From Synoicihabitans lomoniglobus (GTDB lineage Bacteria; Verrucomicrobiota; Verrucomicrobiia; Opitutales; Opitutaceae): a DNA stretch of 64,000 bases. The stretch spans positions 2,165,501-2,229,500 of the forward strand of contig NZ_CP119075.1 of the NCBI RefSeq assembly GCF_029023725.1. Reading direction: 5' to 3'. The notes under the pieces were generated by a model, which searched no databases, was not told the origin of the DNA, and worked only from the letters and a program-made list of their open reading frames with translations. The position numbers and the translations under genes were made by a program. Positions 27,394 through 36,444 of this stretch are shown here, in pieces. Position 1 is the stretch's first letter, and each line of letters begins with the position of its first letter.

Positions 27394-28146
27394 ATGAAAT
27401 CCCGTTCCTCCCAACTTTTCACCGTCCTCTCCTCTTGCCTTTTGCTGGGTTTGGTCGCCTGCCAAAAATCCGAACCCGCTACGAAAGAATCCATGTCTGA
27501 AAAACCCGCCGCGACTCCCGCGGCTTCCACTCCCGCCCCCACTTACACCACGACCGAACAAAAGGTCAGCTACGGTATTGGCCGCAACATCGGCGCCGAC
27601 ATCGCCCGCAACGCCGGTTTTGAAACCGACGTCGAGGCGCTCGTCGCCGGTATGCGCGACAGCATCGGTGGCGCCGAATCCCAAGTGCCCGAAGCCGAGC
27701 TGCAGGCCGCCTTCGTCGAGATCCGCGCCGCCGCCCAAGCCGCCGCCCAGGAAAAGGCTCAGGTCAATAAGACGGCCGGTGAAGCGTTCCTCGCGGAGAA
27801 TGCCAAGCGTCCGGAAGTGACGACCACGGCCTCGGGCCTCCAATACGAAGTCATCACCGCCGGCACCGGCCCGAAGCCGACCGCCACCAACACCGTCAAG
27901 GTCCACTACCATGGCACCCTCGTTGATGGCACGGTCTTCGACAGCTCCGTCCAACGCGGCGAGCCGATCGAGTTCCCCGTCACGGGTGTGATCAAGGGCT
28001 GGATCGAAGGTCTGCAACTCATGCCGACCGGCTCCAAGTGGAAGTTCTTCATCCCTTCCGATCTCGCTTACGGCGATCAAGACAAGGGCACGATCCCGCC
28101 GGGCTCCGCTCTCATCTTCGACGTCGAGTTGCTTGAGGTGAAGTAA
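27394..28146 (+). CDS. FKBP-type peptidyl-prolyl cis-trans isomerase, lipoprotein
   Basis: 250 residues. A signal peptide with lipobox LVAC (~21-24) is followed by a Ser/Thr/Ala/Pro linker (~30-50). Then comes the FKBP N-terminal dimerisation domain (VSYGIGRNIGADIARNAGFETDVEALVAGMRD) and a C-terminal FKBP domain: VKVHYHGTLVDGTVFDSSVQRGEPIEFPVTGVI, GWIEGLQLMPTGSKWKFFIPSDLAYG and IPPGSALIFDVELLEV. It resembles FkpA/Mip-type folding catalysts acting in the periplasm or at the outer membrane. Monocistronic, with its own terminator. The upstream region has a run of ten C residues (27265-27274). Confidence 0.93.
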   Translation: MKSRSSQLFTVLSSCLLLGLVACQKSEPATKESMSEKPAATPAASTPAPTYTTTEQKVSYGIGRNIGADIARNAGFETDVEALVAGMRDSIGGAESQVPEAELQAAFVEIRAAAQAAAQEKAQVNKTAGEAFLAENAKRPEVTTTASGLQYEVITAGTGPKPTATNTVKVHYHGTLVDGTVFDSSVQRGEPIEFPVTGVIKGWIEGLQLMPTGSKWKFFIPSDLAYGDQDKGTIPPGSALIFDVELLEVK

Positions 28147-28174
28147 GACGACTCAAGTCTCCCTTTCGTTTTCC

Positions 28175-28205
28175 AAAAGGACGCCGTTTTCGCGGCGTCC
28201 TTTTT
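28175..28205 (+). terminator. FKBP gene terminator
   Basis: A 12-bp stem (AAAAGGACGCCG / CGGCGTCCTTTT) with TTTTCG loop and T-run, 28 bp after the stop. Confidence 0.92.
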
Positions 28206-28226
28206 GTTTTGCGGCCCAACCGCAAG

Positions 28227-28334
28227 GTAGGGCGTGCTCGCCGCGCGCGCGGTGGCGGTGCAGCCGAGTGGCGGCAGGGATCTTAAAACGGCCCCGGCAT
28301 ACGTGCTCGGCGGTTTCGGCGAAACCGCCCTACC
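28227..28334. repeat. Mixed REP pair: two different palindromes in inverted orientation
   Basis: The left element is GTAGGGCGTGCTCGCC plus a GC-rich arm (28227-28252). The right element (28308-28334) is the GGCGGTTTCG palindrome followed by CCTACC, the complement of a GGTAGG head. The heads point outward on opposite strands, as in a BIME/REPIN, but the two hairpins are of different sequence classes. The pair lies between the FKBP terminator and the beta-helix gene end. Confidence 0.8.
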
Positions 28335-28365
28335 TCAGGCGCGCTTTTGGGCGTGCCGAATCGCG

Positions 28366-30207
28366 CTACTCGAATCGCGCCGGAGCGAAGGCACCGGGAA
28401 ACGTGACACCATCGGGCCAGCCCAATTGTTTTCGCACGTCTGGTGGCAGCGACACGCCCGAGGTGGCACCGACAAAAGCGGCATCGAGTTCGAAGTTCTT
28501 CAACTCGGCGCTCCGGAAAAGCGGGCCGTGATAATCGCTCCAGCTGTGCGCGTGAGCTTCGAAGTTCGGTTGCAAAGCGTGCAATTCACTTGGCGCGCTG
28601 AGTTCGGTGCGGTGCGACTCGCCCACGGTGGGGCTCCAGTTGATCAGCGGCGGCGTTTCGGTCCGGGCCGGCCGGACATAAACATTGCCGTCCATGGCAT
28701 CAACTTGCGGCGCAGTGAGTAAATCGTTGACGCTGTCCTGCTGCCAAAAGTTGAGCAGCGGGCGTTCGAACGAGGCATCGCTCACGAGCAGATTATTCAC
28801 GAACGCGTGACTGTGGCGTTCCGCCACGTCGGGACCGGCGCTGGCGTGCCAGCCAAAGTGATCGCCCGCGGTGTGGCTGCGCGCCGAACGCTGGAAGGCT
28901 GCCTCGCTGTTGTAGAAAGTATTCTGATACACGCGCACGCCCGAACTATTGAGCACCCGCAGGCCCGTCGGGCAGTTCACGAAAACGTTGCCGGCACAAA
29001 TCGCGCCCTTGGAGATTTCGAAGAAAAACCCATTCTGCGTGGTCTCGATCCAGTTGTTTACGAACACGCCGTCGACGTTGCCCACATCATACCAGATGCC
29101 GCTGGCATGGGGATTGTCGATGATGAGGTTGTCGCGGCAGGTGACGTTGTAGGACTGGTTGAAAATCTTCACCGCGGTGGCGAAGTAACCGACGAGATTT
29201 TCGGCACTGTTGGTGCGCGTCACGATGTTGCGCTCGAGCAGCACGTCGGCGGAATTGATCACATAGATGCCTTCCGTGCCGCAGTCGGAAACCAGGCAAT
29301 GGCGGATGGTGAGACCATCGCCACGAAAGTAGCCGGCGACCCGTGAACAGTGCGAAATGGTGAGATGTTCAAACGTGGTGCCGATGACCTCTTTGCCGAA
29401 GTTGTCGGGCGACATGTAAGCTCCGGGTTCGGTGCCTTCGATCTCCAGGGCCAGGCGTGCGTATTGCGTAAAGGTGATACCGCGAAGAGTCGGACCCACC
29501 CGGTCGTTGGTCTTCCCGTGCACGTCGCGAATCGTGCGTTGCAAGGCGCTGTTGTGGGCCGTGATTTCGATGAGCTTTTCCGCCGGATCGGTGCCGATGT
29601 AAACGTAGCCGTTGGCGTAATCAATGTAGTGCGAAGCGGTATCGAGATCGTTCGCGCTGCCGACCGCGCCGAGCAACTGGCCATCGGCAAAGACCATGTC
29701 ATTGTTGAACATGTGGAGCGGTGAGCGACTGAGATTGCGTTCGTGGCGGCGCCACCAATCGGCTGGAGCGGCCGGGAACAACCGAGTCCACGCCGTGCGC
29801 CAGACGCCCTCGCCCGCCGCCTCCCAATCGGTCGCGACCCGCGTGCCCTTCACCACGGGGCGTTCATCGGCGTAGGGTTGGATCGTGACGCCTTGGTTCA
29901 ACTTGAGTCCGCCGGTGCGGTAAACGCCGCCGCGCATCACAATCGCATCGCCCGTAACCACTCGTGCGATGGCGGTCGCCAGAGTCGTCGGTGCCGCCAG
30001 CGTCTTGCCGGTCGCCTTGTCAACGCCATCGGGCGCCACGTAATAAATCGTCCCGGCCTCGGGCAAATCATAGTGCTGCTGGATCGGGCCGTAGGGACCA
30101 CCCGAGGGTTGGGCGGTGAGTGAGGTTGCCTGGAACAAACCGATGACGGCGAATCCGAGCACGGTGGTCCTCCGACGGAGGAGACGAATGAAGCGAGGGG
30201 AAAACAT
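28366..30207 (-). CDS. Secreted right-handed parallel beta-helix protein
   Basis: 613 residues from the ATG at 30207, which precedes an Arg-rich start and a hydrophobic signal segment (TTVLGFAVIGLFQATSLTAQ). An in-frame ATG at 30336 would add 43 implausible residues. After the signal comes a DUF1565-like start (GTIYYVAPDGVDKATGKTL, DAIVMRGGVYRTGGLKL), then beta-helix coils: TFEHLTISHCSRVAGYFRGDGLTIRHCLVSDCGTEGIYVINSADVLLERN and VFVNNWIETTQNGFFFE (described in parts). Such folds are polysaccharide lyases, hydrolases or surface-binding proteins. No catalytic site is evident. It diverges from the next gene across a 193-bp gap. Confidence 0.85.
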   Translation of the reverse strand: MFSPRFIRLLRRRTTVLGFAVIGLFQATSLTAQPSGGPYGPIQQHYDLPEAGTIYYVAPDGVDKATGKTLAAPTTLATAIARVVTGDAIVMRGGVYRTGGLKLNQGVTIQPYADERPVVKGTRVATDWEAAGEGVWRTAWTRLFPAAPADWWRRHERNLSRSPLHMFNNDMVFADGQLLGAVGSANDLDTASHYIDYANGYVYIGTDPAEKLIEITAHNSALQRTIRDVHGKTNDRVGPTLRGITFTQYARLALEIEGTEPGAYMSPDNFGKEVIGTTFEHLTISHCSRVAGYFRGDGLTIRHCLVSDCGTEGIYVINSADVLLERNIVTRTNSAENLVGYFATAVKIFNQSYNVTCRDNLIIDNPHASGIWYDVGNVDGVFVNNWIETTQNGFFFEISKGAICAGNVFVNCPTGLRVLNSSGVRVYQNTFYNSEAAFQRSARSHTAGDHFGWHASAGPDVAERHSHAFVNNLLVSDASFERPLLNFWQQDSVNDLLTAPQVDAMDGNVYVRPARTETPPLINWSPTVGESHRTELSAPSELHALQPNFEAHAHSWSDYHGPLFRSAELKNFELDAAFVGATSGVSLPPDVRKQLGWPDGVTFPGAFAPARFE

Positions 30208-30400
30208 GAGCAATAATGGGAAAGCGGCACCGTCCGGTGCGAAGGACCGCTGAATCAATTTCAACCTTCCCCAAAGACAACGGAGGTTCCAGCCCGAGAT
30301 CGATCTCCGGCGGTGGATCGGTTGCTTGCCGTTCAACGCTCACGGAGGCTCAGATCAGTTCAATTTGACGCCACCCAGCTCGCGATGTGCGCTGCTGCTC

Positions 30401-31135
30401 ATGCGTCGTCCCTCTCTCCTCCTTCGTTTCCTCGGCTTGTTCGCGGTTGGTTTGGCGTGCGACGCTACGGCGGTAGCCAAAACCATGACATCCGCGCGAA
30501 TCGACGCCGCCTATATGCTCACCCTCGGTCGACCTGCCACGACGGCAGAGCTGGCCAACACCGACGAATTTTCCGCCCTGAAATCGTTTCAGGAAGTCAT
30601 GACCCAAATTGGAAAGACCCGGCTCAACGATGCGGCCGAAACCGGGCGAGTGCAGGACCGCGCCTGGTTCGACGCATACGGTGAGAAGCGACCTTCGACC
30701 GCCCCGAGCAGCGACAGCCGGTCGTATGCCGCGTCGGTCCGCCAACACTTGAAATCTTTGGCTGCATCGCCGGAGGAATACGCGCTCGTGATCAACCGCG
30801 CCTATCGCGAGGTGATTCGCCGCGACGCTTATCCGGAGGAGATCGCCTACTGGCACGAACACCCGGACACGCTTTCCTACGTGCTGCTGGTGGGATGCGT
30901 TGAAGACTGGGCGCGACGCAACCAGCCGGGCCTGATGGTGACAGCGGGAGAACCGACGATTTCCATCAATTGCGATCTGCTGACGACCCGCCGGCTACCA
31001 CCCGCACTTGCCGCCGAGATCCGGGACACCCATCCAGCGGGAGATGATCACGCAGCCTTGATTCTGGTTCCCGGCGGAGCTCACCTCGCGTCTGGTGGTG
31101 GCATGGCATTGGTGGTGGTGGGCTCGCGGGATTAG
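30401..31135 (+). CDS. Secreted protein with a DUF4214-like helical region, unknown function
   Basis: 244 residues from the ATG at 30401; the frame is open further upstream, but this Met begins a signal peptide (RRPSLLLRFLGLFAVGLACDATAVA). Two segments, RIDAAYMLTLGRPATTAELAN and INRAYREVIRRDAYPEEIAYWHE, follow the pattern Y-x-x-x-L-x-R-x-(P/A)-(D/T)-x-x-E-x-x-x-W of DUF4214-type helical repeats, which often occur in exported proteins. The C-terminal part (LLTTRRLPPALAAEIRDTHPAGDDHAAL, GGGMALVVVGSRD) is not recognisable. No enzymatic function can be proposed. It has its own promoter region, shared with the divergent beta-helix gene. Confidence 0.65.
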   Translation: MRRPSLLLRFLGLFAVGLACDATAVAKTMTSARIDAAYMLTLGRPATTAELANTDEFSALKSFQEVMTQIGKTRLNDAAETGRVQDRAWFDAYGEKRPSTAPSSDSRSYAASVRQHLKSLAASPEEYALVINRAYREVIRRDAYPEEIAYWHEHPDTLSYVLLVGCVEDWARRNQPGLMVTAGEPTISINCDLLTTRRLPPALAAEIRDTHPAGDDHAALILVPGGAHLASGGGMALVVVGSRD

Positions 31136-31273
31136 AGCCCGACCAGGGTCCGAAGCAGGACCACGCTTCACCGTTGCTTTACCGCAACATCCTCGCATTG
31201 CACTTGCGACCGAGCTCGCACGGCCACTTCGTGGGGCATAACTGATTTAAAACCAGCAATCGATTGAGCGGCG

Positions 31274-32464
31274 ATGAGTTCGGCAACCACAGATGAGTTT
31301 TTCCCCAAGGACCGCACGACGTCACCGTTCCCGGTCTCGTCGGACTCCGGTCCGAGCAAAGCGGAGGAGTCTCCATTCGCCGGGCACAAGATTCTCGTCG
31401 TCGACGACGAACGTATCAACAACGTCATGATGTCGCGGGTGCTCAAACGGGCGAAGTTTGAGGTCATCGTGGCGACCACTGGAGAGGAAGCGCTCGAAAA
31501 ATACGCCGCCGAGTCCCCGGATCTGGTCCTGCTGGATGTCATGTTGCCCGGCATCGACGGCTACGAGACCTGCCGACAGCTCAAGCAAACCTACGGCCAG
31601 GAAGCGGTCCCAGTCATCTTCCTGACCGCCACCACGGACACGAAAGGCGTCATCGACGGGTTTGCCGCCGGAGGGGTCGATTACGTGCAAAAGCCCATCC
31701 GGGAGGCCGAAGTCGTCGCCCGCGTCAACACTCACATTCAGACCCGCGTGCTCATCGGCGAACTGCGAGCGGCCAACGAAGCCAAGAACCGCTTCCTCGG
31801 CATGGCCTCGCACGACCTGCGTAACCCACTCGCCTCCATCCGCGGCCTGGCGCAATTCCTCAAGGATCCGATCATCGGGAAATTAACGCCGGACCAACTC
31901 GACATGGCCGAGACCATCGAGACGACGGCCAATGGCATGCTCTCGCTGGTCAACGAACTCCTTGATGTTGCGACCATCGAATCGGGTGAGTTGAAGCTCA
32001 ACCCCGAGATGGGATCGTTGAAAACGCTGGTCGAGAAAGTGGTCTCGCTCGCGAACCTCGATGCCACCCGCAAGAAGACCAAACTCGTGCTGGTCATCGC
32101 CAACGACATTCCCGACATGCTGTTCGACGAAGCCAAAATGCGGCAGGTGGCGGAAAACCTCTTCAGCAATGCCGTAAAGTATTCCCCGCCCGGATCGACC
32201 ATTCGCATCGTGCTGCGTGATTCGGAGACGGCGCAAAACCTTCATGTCATCGATCAAGGTCCGGGCATCCCGGCGGGCGAAGCCGACAAGCTCTTCAAGG
32301 ACTTTGGCCGCCTTTCGGTTCAACCCACCGGCGGCGAAAAAAGCACGGGCTTGGGCTTGGCCATTTGCCGCAAGATCGTGCAAGCGCACGACGGCACGAT
32401 CTCGGCGGAGAATCTCGCCACCGGCGGGTGCGTCTTCAAAGTCTCGTTACCGAAACGAGCCTGA
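31274..32464 (+). CDS. Hybrid response regulator / histidine kinase (REC-HisKA-HATPase)
   Basis: 396 residues, no membrane segment, so cytoplasmic. An N-terminal receiver at ~38-158 (ILVVDDERINN, phosphoacceptor D88 in LVLLDVMLPGIDG, T118, K140 in VQKP) is joined by a short helix to a kinase: SHDLRNPLASIRGLAQFL with H180, N-box AENLFSNAVKYSPPGS, VIDQGPGIP, FKDFGRLS and STGLGLAICRKIV. The receiver comes before the kinase, so phosphorylation by another kinase would control its activity, or it is the sensor half of a relay. No cognate regulator is adjacent; the next gene is a metallo-hydrolase 255 bp away. Confidence 0.92.
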   Translation: MSSATTDEFFPKDRTTSPFPVSSDSGPSKAEESPFAGHKILVVDDERINNVMMSRVLKRAKFEVIVATTGEEALEKYAAESPDLVLLDVMLPGIDGYETCRQLKQTYGQEAVPVIFLTATTDTKGVIDGFAAGGVDYVQKPIREAEVVARVNTHIQTRVLIGELRAANEAKNRFLGMASHDLRNPLASIRGLAQFLKDPIIGKLTPDQLDMAETIETTANGMLSLVNELLDVATIESGELKLNPEMGSLKTLVEKVVSLANLDATRKKTKLVLVIANDIPDMLFDEAKMRQVAENLFSNAVKYSPPGSTIRIVLRDSETAQNLHVIDQGPGIPAGEADKLFKDFGRLSVQPTGGEKSTGLGLAICRKIVQAHDGTISAENLATGGCVFKVSLPKRA

Positions 32465-32719
32465 TTCGACGCCCGCCCCCATGGTCGGATCGGGGCATAC
32501 TGAGCTTTAAACGCCCGCTAAACGCGCCGACCGCACCGTCGGTTCCACGCCATGGACGGCGCAGCCGACGCGTTTTCCATCGGACCGTTTTGCCGCCATA
32601 TGGGGCTGCGCATGAGCGTCATCCGACCGCGTCGTTCACCGCCGCGCTGAAAATGTGATTCAATTTTCAGGGCTCCCACACTTGCACGTGCTCCATCGAT
32701 GCAGCAACTTCGCTCATCT

Positions 32720-33547
32720 ATGCCGCTCATTCCGCTCGAGGACAATTTTGACGATGTTATCAACAAGGTTCAACGCGGCCTCCACATCAGCGACGAAGAC
32801 CTCGCCGCTCGATCCGAGGTCACGCTGGAGGACCTGGCCAAGGTCAAGAACGGCGAGATGATCATCGCGGTCATCCGTCGCGTCGCCCGCCATCTGCGCC
32901 TCAACCCCAATGCGCTCGAAGCGCTCGCCCGCAAAAATTGGTATCCTGAAATCCCCGTCTTTCCGCGCGGATTCGCCGCGTTCAACACGCCGTTCGAGGA
33001 CATGACGGTGAATAGCTATCTCATTTGGGATCCCAAAACCAAGGAAGCGGCCGCCTTTGACACCGGAGCATCGACCGAGGACATGATCGACGTGATCAAG
33101 ACCGAGCGCCTCCGCCTGCAATACATCTTCATCACCCACACCCACGAAGATCACATCATCGACCTGCCGCGACTTACCGCCGCATTTCCGGATGCCGAAG
33201 TATGGTCCCACGTTGATGCACCGGTCGAGCATCCCGGGGCGCAAAACTTCAAGGAGGGCGTTCATTTTCACGTCGGCTCGCACGATATTAAAACCCTGCT
33301 CACGCCAGGCCACGCCGTCGGCCAGACCACATTTTTCGTGTCGGGCCTCAGTTGGCCGTTGGCCGTGGTGGGAGACTCGCTCTTCGCTTCTTCGGTGGGC
33401 GGCAGCCCGACCGGCTTTGCCGAACAACTGCGGACCAACCGCGCGAAAATTTTCAATCTACCCCGCGACACGGTGATCGCTCCGGGCCACGGTCCGCTCA
33501 CGACGCTGGCCCAGGAAAAGAAACACAACCCGGTCTTCGCCCATTGA
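32720..33547 (+). CDS. MBL-fold metallo-hydrolase with N-terminal HTH-like domain
   Basis: 275 residues from the ATG at 32720 (MPLIPLED); one at 32699 is possible. Residues ~10-72 form a small all-helical region (ISDEDLAARSEVTLEDLAKVKNGE...VIRRVARHLRLNPNALEAL) resembling a lambda-repressor-type (XRE) helix-turn-helix. Residues ~80-275 are a glyoxalase-II-like metallo-beta-lactamase domain: NSYLIWDPKTKEAAAFDTGAS, HTHEDH (140-145) metal site, LLTPGHAVGQ, AVVGDSLFA and VIAPGHGPLT. A thiolester or other hydrolase activity is likely; DNA binding is unproved. The helices may instead be a dimerisation domain. Followed by an HIBADH-like gene on the same strand, 61 bp on. Confidence 0.85.
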   Translation: MPLIPLEDNFDDVINKVQRGLHISDEDLAARSEVTLEDLAKVKNGEMIIAVIRRVARHLRLNPNALEALARKNWYPEIPVFPRGFAAFNTPFEDMTVNSYLIWDPKTKEAAAFDTGASTEDMIDVIKTERLRLQYIFITHTHEDHIIDLPRLTAAFPDAEVWSHVDAPVEHPGAQNFKEGVHFHVGSHDIKTLLTPGHAVGQTTFFVSGLSWPLAVVGDSLFASSVGGSPTGFAEQLRTNRAKIFNLPRDTVIAPGHGPLTTLAQEKKHNPVFAH

Positions 33548-33608
33548 TTCCAGCACCACTTCGCCCTGCCATTTTTCCCCGTAAACCCAACTTCAACTTA
33601 CTCAGCAC

Positions 33609-34493
33609 ATGACAGCAACAATCGGATTCGTCGGCGTCGGCCGCATGGGCGCCAACATGGCGCGTCGTCTTAAAGATCAAGGTCACACCGTGACCGCCGT
33701 TTATGATTCGGCCCAGGTGCTCGCCGCCGAACTCGCCACCGAAATCGGCGCGGCCCACGCCTCCTCCCTCGCCGCGGTGACCGCGGCCGCCGATATCGTG
33801 ATCACCGTCGTGACCGATGACGCCGCCCAACTCGCCGTCTTCAGCACCGAGGGCGATTCGCTGCTCGTTGGCGCCGAAAACACCACTTTCATCAACTGTG
33901 CCACCATTACGCCCGACATTCACGTCGAGATCGAAAAACGCGCCCGCGGAGCCGGAGCCCATTCACTCGAGGCCTGCATGGCGTCGTCCATCCCCCAAGC
34001 CCGCCAAGGCACCCTCTATCTGATGTGCGCCGGGGAACGCGCGGTATTCGACGACGTCAAAAACGTCCTCGACGACCTGAGCCAGGATCTCCGCTACATC
34101 GGCCCCGCCGGTTCCGCCGCCCAGGTGAAAGCGCTCGTGAACATGATCATGAACGTCAACACCGCGGCGCTCGCCGAGGGACTGGGGTTGGGTGCCGCGC
34201 TGGGCCTCGATTTGGACATGCTGCGCGAAGTGTTTTCCCAAACGGGAGCCAACTCCCAAGTGCTCAAAACCGACGGCGAAGACATGCAAAACCGCGACCA
34301 CGAGTGCTACTTTAGCGCGGCCCATGCCGCCAAAGACAGTGGCATCGCCTGGACTCTGGGCACCCAAGCCGGACTCCCCCTTCCCCTCGCTTCGGCGACC
34401 AAACTGCAATACGAGCGGCTGTGCGCTCTGGGCGTCGGCGGACAGGATAAATCGGCCGTAGCTGAACTTACATTTAAAGGCAGACTAGTGTAA
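33609..34493 (+). CDS. 3-hydroxyisobutyrate dehydrogenase / 2-hydroxy-3-oxopropionate reductase family enzyme
   Basis: 294 residues. The NAD(P)-binding loop IGFVGVGRMGANMARRLKDQGH begins the protein. LEACMASSIPQARQGTLYLMCAG replaces the usual DAPVSGG-type substrate loop, and GSAAQVKALVNMIMNVNTAALAEGLGL carries the catalytic Lys. The family reduces or oxidises small beta-hydroxyacids (tartronate semialdehyde, 3-hydroxyisobutyrate, glyoxylate or succinic semialdehyde). The altered substrate loop makes the exact substrate uncertain. It sits 61 bp after the HTH-MBL gene, probably in one transcript, which could couple it to a thiolester-hydrolase or aldehyde-related pathway. Confidence 0.85.
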   Translation: MTATIGFVGVGRMGANMARRLKDQGHTVTAVYDSAQVLAAELATEIGAAHASSLAAVTAAADIVITVVTDDAAQLAVFSTEGDSLLVGAENTTFINCATITPDIHVEIEKRARGAGAHSLEACMASSIPQARQGTLYLMCAGERAVFDDVKNVLDDLSQDLRYIGPAGSAAQVKALVNMIMNVNTAALAEGLGLGAALGLDLDMLREVFSQTGANSQVLKTDGEDMQNRDHECYFSAAHAAKDSGIAWTLGTQAGLPLPLASATKLQYERLCALGVGGQDKSAVAELTFKGRLV

Positions 34494-34549
34494 GCGATTT
34501 GCGCTTTTTACGTTAGACTCTCACCCAGCGGTTGTTACGTTTTTTCGCC

Positions 34550-36091
34550 ATGGGTGACCTCCTTCAGCGAAAAACCGCCATGATCATGGCTTTGGCGCTG
34601 AGTTTGGCGGCCACGCTTGTGGCGCTCGCGACGGACGAAAATCTGCGCGAGCGACTGGGCACGACCTATTGGCTGCTCGGCCTGGCCATCATCGGTTCCA
34701 TATTGCTGGTTTTGGCGGGCTACGTGTGGGACCGCACCCTCATGATTAAGCTTCGCGAGATCAATCGCACGGCCAAGCAACAGGGAGGCTCCCGCAACTT
34801 CGACGCCGACGATGAAGCCGAAACCGCCTATGTATTGCCCGACGAGCCGGAGCTTGAACAGGGACAGGATGAAATCATGGGCCTCGCCCGCCAGATCGAG
34901 CGTATGGCCCAGAACCTCCAGAAAGTGGAGGCCAGCTATCGCGGCATCGTGGAGGATCAGGTAGATCTCATCTGCCGTTACCGCGCCGATGGCAAAATAA
35001 CGTTCGTGAATTCGGCCTTCGCCAAGTTTTACGGCCAAAAGCGCAGGCAGATATTGGGGTCGGTTTTTCCGATTTTCGAACAGGGTTACCCCACGCGGGA
35101 TTTCCAAGGCAATCTGCCCGACAAAGCTTCGTTCGAAGTCGCGCTGACGAATCACGAAGGCACCCCCAACGCATTCATGTGGACGCACCGCGCGATCAAA
35201 TCGCAGTCCGGTGCGCTGTTGGAATACCAAGCGGTCGGCCACGACATCGGCGCTCGCAAACAGGCTGAAGCCGCACTGATCGAGGCCAAGAACGCCGCCG
35301 AGTCCGCCGATCGGGCTAAAAGTGAATTTCTCGCCGTCGTCAGCCACGAAATTCGCACGCCAATCAACGCCGTCATCGGCTTCGCCAAACTCATGCGCGA
35401 GACGCCCCTGACGGCGGACCAGATTGAATACATCTCCAACATCCACCAAAGCGGCATGACGCTGGAGACATTGATCGCCGACATCCTCGACGTCTCGCGA
35501 CTGGAAGCAGGACAGCTGGAGGTCAAAAAAACCGCCTTTGCCCTGCGGGAATGCATGCAGGAGATCCAACGCAGTTTCGGCAACGTCGCCCGCGACCTCG
35601 GCATCGATTTCAGCCTCAAGGTCGACCCTGGTGTGCCCGTCATCGTCAACGGTGATCAAGGCCGCCTGCGCCAGGTGCTGATGAACATCATCGGCAATGC
35701 CCTCAAATTCACCGAACACGGCAGCGTCAGCGTCAGCGTATCGTGCTCCCGCGGGGAAGACATTCCCGACAGTGACCAGAAACAACTTCGACTCTTCGTG
35801 TCGGTCACCGACACCGGCATCGGCATTCCCGAAAATCGAGTTAAAGAACTGTTTAAGCCCTTCAGCCAACTCGATTCATCCAGCACGCGCCGCCGCGGCG
35901 GCACCGGGCTGGGCCTCGTGATTTCCAAACGGCTCTGCGAGCTCATGGGCGGTGCGATCTCGGTGGAAAGTAAACTGGGCCAAGGCTCGACGTTCCGTTT
36001 CAGTCTGTCGCTCACGTATCTGCGCGGAGACTCCCAGCCGCCAGTGGCGGCCCCCCGGGTTTCACCGTCGCCCTCGCCCAGCGCGGCTTGA
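34550..36091 (+). CDS. Membrane-bound PAS sensor histidine kinase
   Basis: 513 residues from the ATG at 34550; a TTG at 34532 adds six residues. Two transmembrane helices (~9-27 and ~42-60) enclose a short periplasmic loop of about 15 residues. A linker leads to a PAS domain at ~130-240 (YRGIVEDQVDLICRYRADGKITFVNSAFAKFYG), then HisKA with H266 in VVSHEIRTPINAVIGFAKLM, N-box RQVLMNIIGNALKFTEHG, DTGIGIP, FKPFSQLD and RRGGTGLGLVISKRL. The tiny loop suggests sensing in the membrane or cytoplasm (PAS) rather than of a periplasmic ligand. No receiver and no adjacent regulator, so an orphan kinase. Followed by tRNA-Cys. Confidence 0.93.
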   Translation: MGDLLQRKTAMIMALALSLAATLVALATDENLRERLGTTYWLLGLAIIGSILLVLAGYVWDRTLMIKLREINRTAKQQGGSRNFDADDEAETAYVLPDEPELEQGQDEIMGLARQIERMAQNLQKVEASYRGIVEDQVDLICRYRADGKITFVNSAFAKFYGQKRRQILGSVFPIFEQGYPTRDFQGNLPDKASFEVALTNHEGTPNAFMWTHRAIKSQSGALLEYQAVGHDIGARKQAEAALIEAKNAAESADRAKSEFLAVVSHEIRTPINAVIGFAKLMRETPLTADQIEYISNIHQSGMTLETLIADILDVSRLEAGQLEVKKTAFALRECMQEIQRSFGNVARDLGIDFSLKVDPGVPVIVNGDQGRLRQVLMNIIGNALKFTEHGSVSVSVSCSRGEDIPDSDQKQLRLFVSVTDTGIGIPENRVKELFKPFSQLDSSSTRRRGGTGLGLVISKRLCELMGGAISVESKLGQGSTFRFSLSLTYLRGDSQPPVAAPRVSPSPSPSAA

Positions 36092-36178
36092 ACGTAAAAT
36101 CGGACTCACGCAGAGAAATCACTTTCAGGACTTGCGCGCCCCGAGGAATCTTTGCAACGTCCGCCTTCCTCAGATTAA

Positions 36179-36252
36179 GGCGCGGTAGCCAAGTGGTAAG
36201 GCCGAGCTCTGCAAAAGCTCTATCGGCGGTTCGATTCCGCCCCGCGCCTCCA
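36179..36252 (+). tRNA. tRNA-Cys (anticodon GCA)
   Basis: 74 nt with encoded CCA. Acceptor GGCGCGG pairs with CCGCGCC; the anticodon stem GAGCT/AGCTC holds loop CTGCAAA with anticodon GCA; the T-arm is GGCGG-TTCGATT-CCGCC; discriminator U. A terminator follows at once. The last 16 nt of the gene are repeated 155 bp downstream. Confidence 0.96.
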
Positions 36253-36258
36253 ATTTTT

Positions 36259-36289
36259 CGCCCATCGAAATGCTTCGGTGGGCGTTTTT
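36259..36289 (+). terminator. tRNA-Cys terminator
   Basis: An 11-bp stem with one G-T pair (CGCCCATCGAA / TTCGGTGGGCG), ATGC loop and T5, starting 6 bp after the CCA. A copy with the same sequence lies at 36414-36444. Confidence 0.88.
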
Positions 36290-36413
36290 CGTTTTGAGAT
36301 GAACGCCGTTCGCTCCGACGTAGGGCGTAATCGAACCGCTTAGCCGCTGCGCGACGCGGTTCGATGTCAAACCAGCGGCTACGCCGCTAGACCGCCCCGC
36401 GCCTCCAATTTTT

Positions 36414-36444
36414 CGCCCATCGAAATGCTTCGGTGGGCGTTTTT
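36414..36444 (+). terminator. Duplicate of the tRNA-Cys terminator
   Basis: Same stem, loop and T5 as 36259-36289, preceded by the orphan 3' end of the tRNA. No intact tRNA precedes it. Confidence 0.85.
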
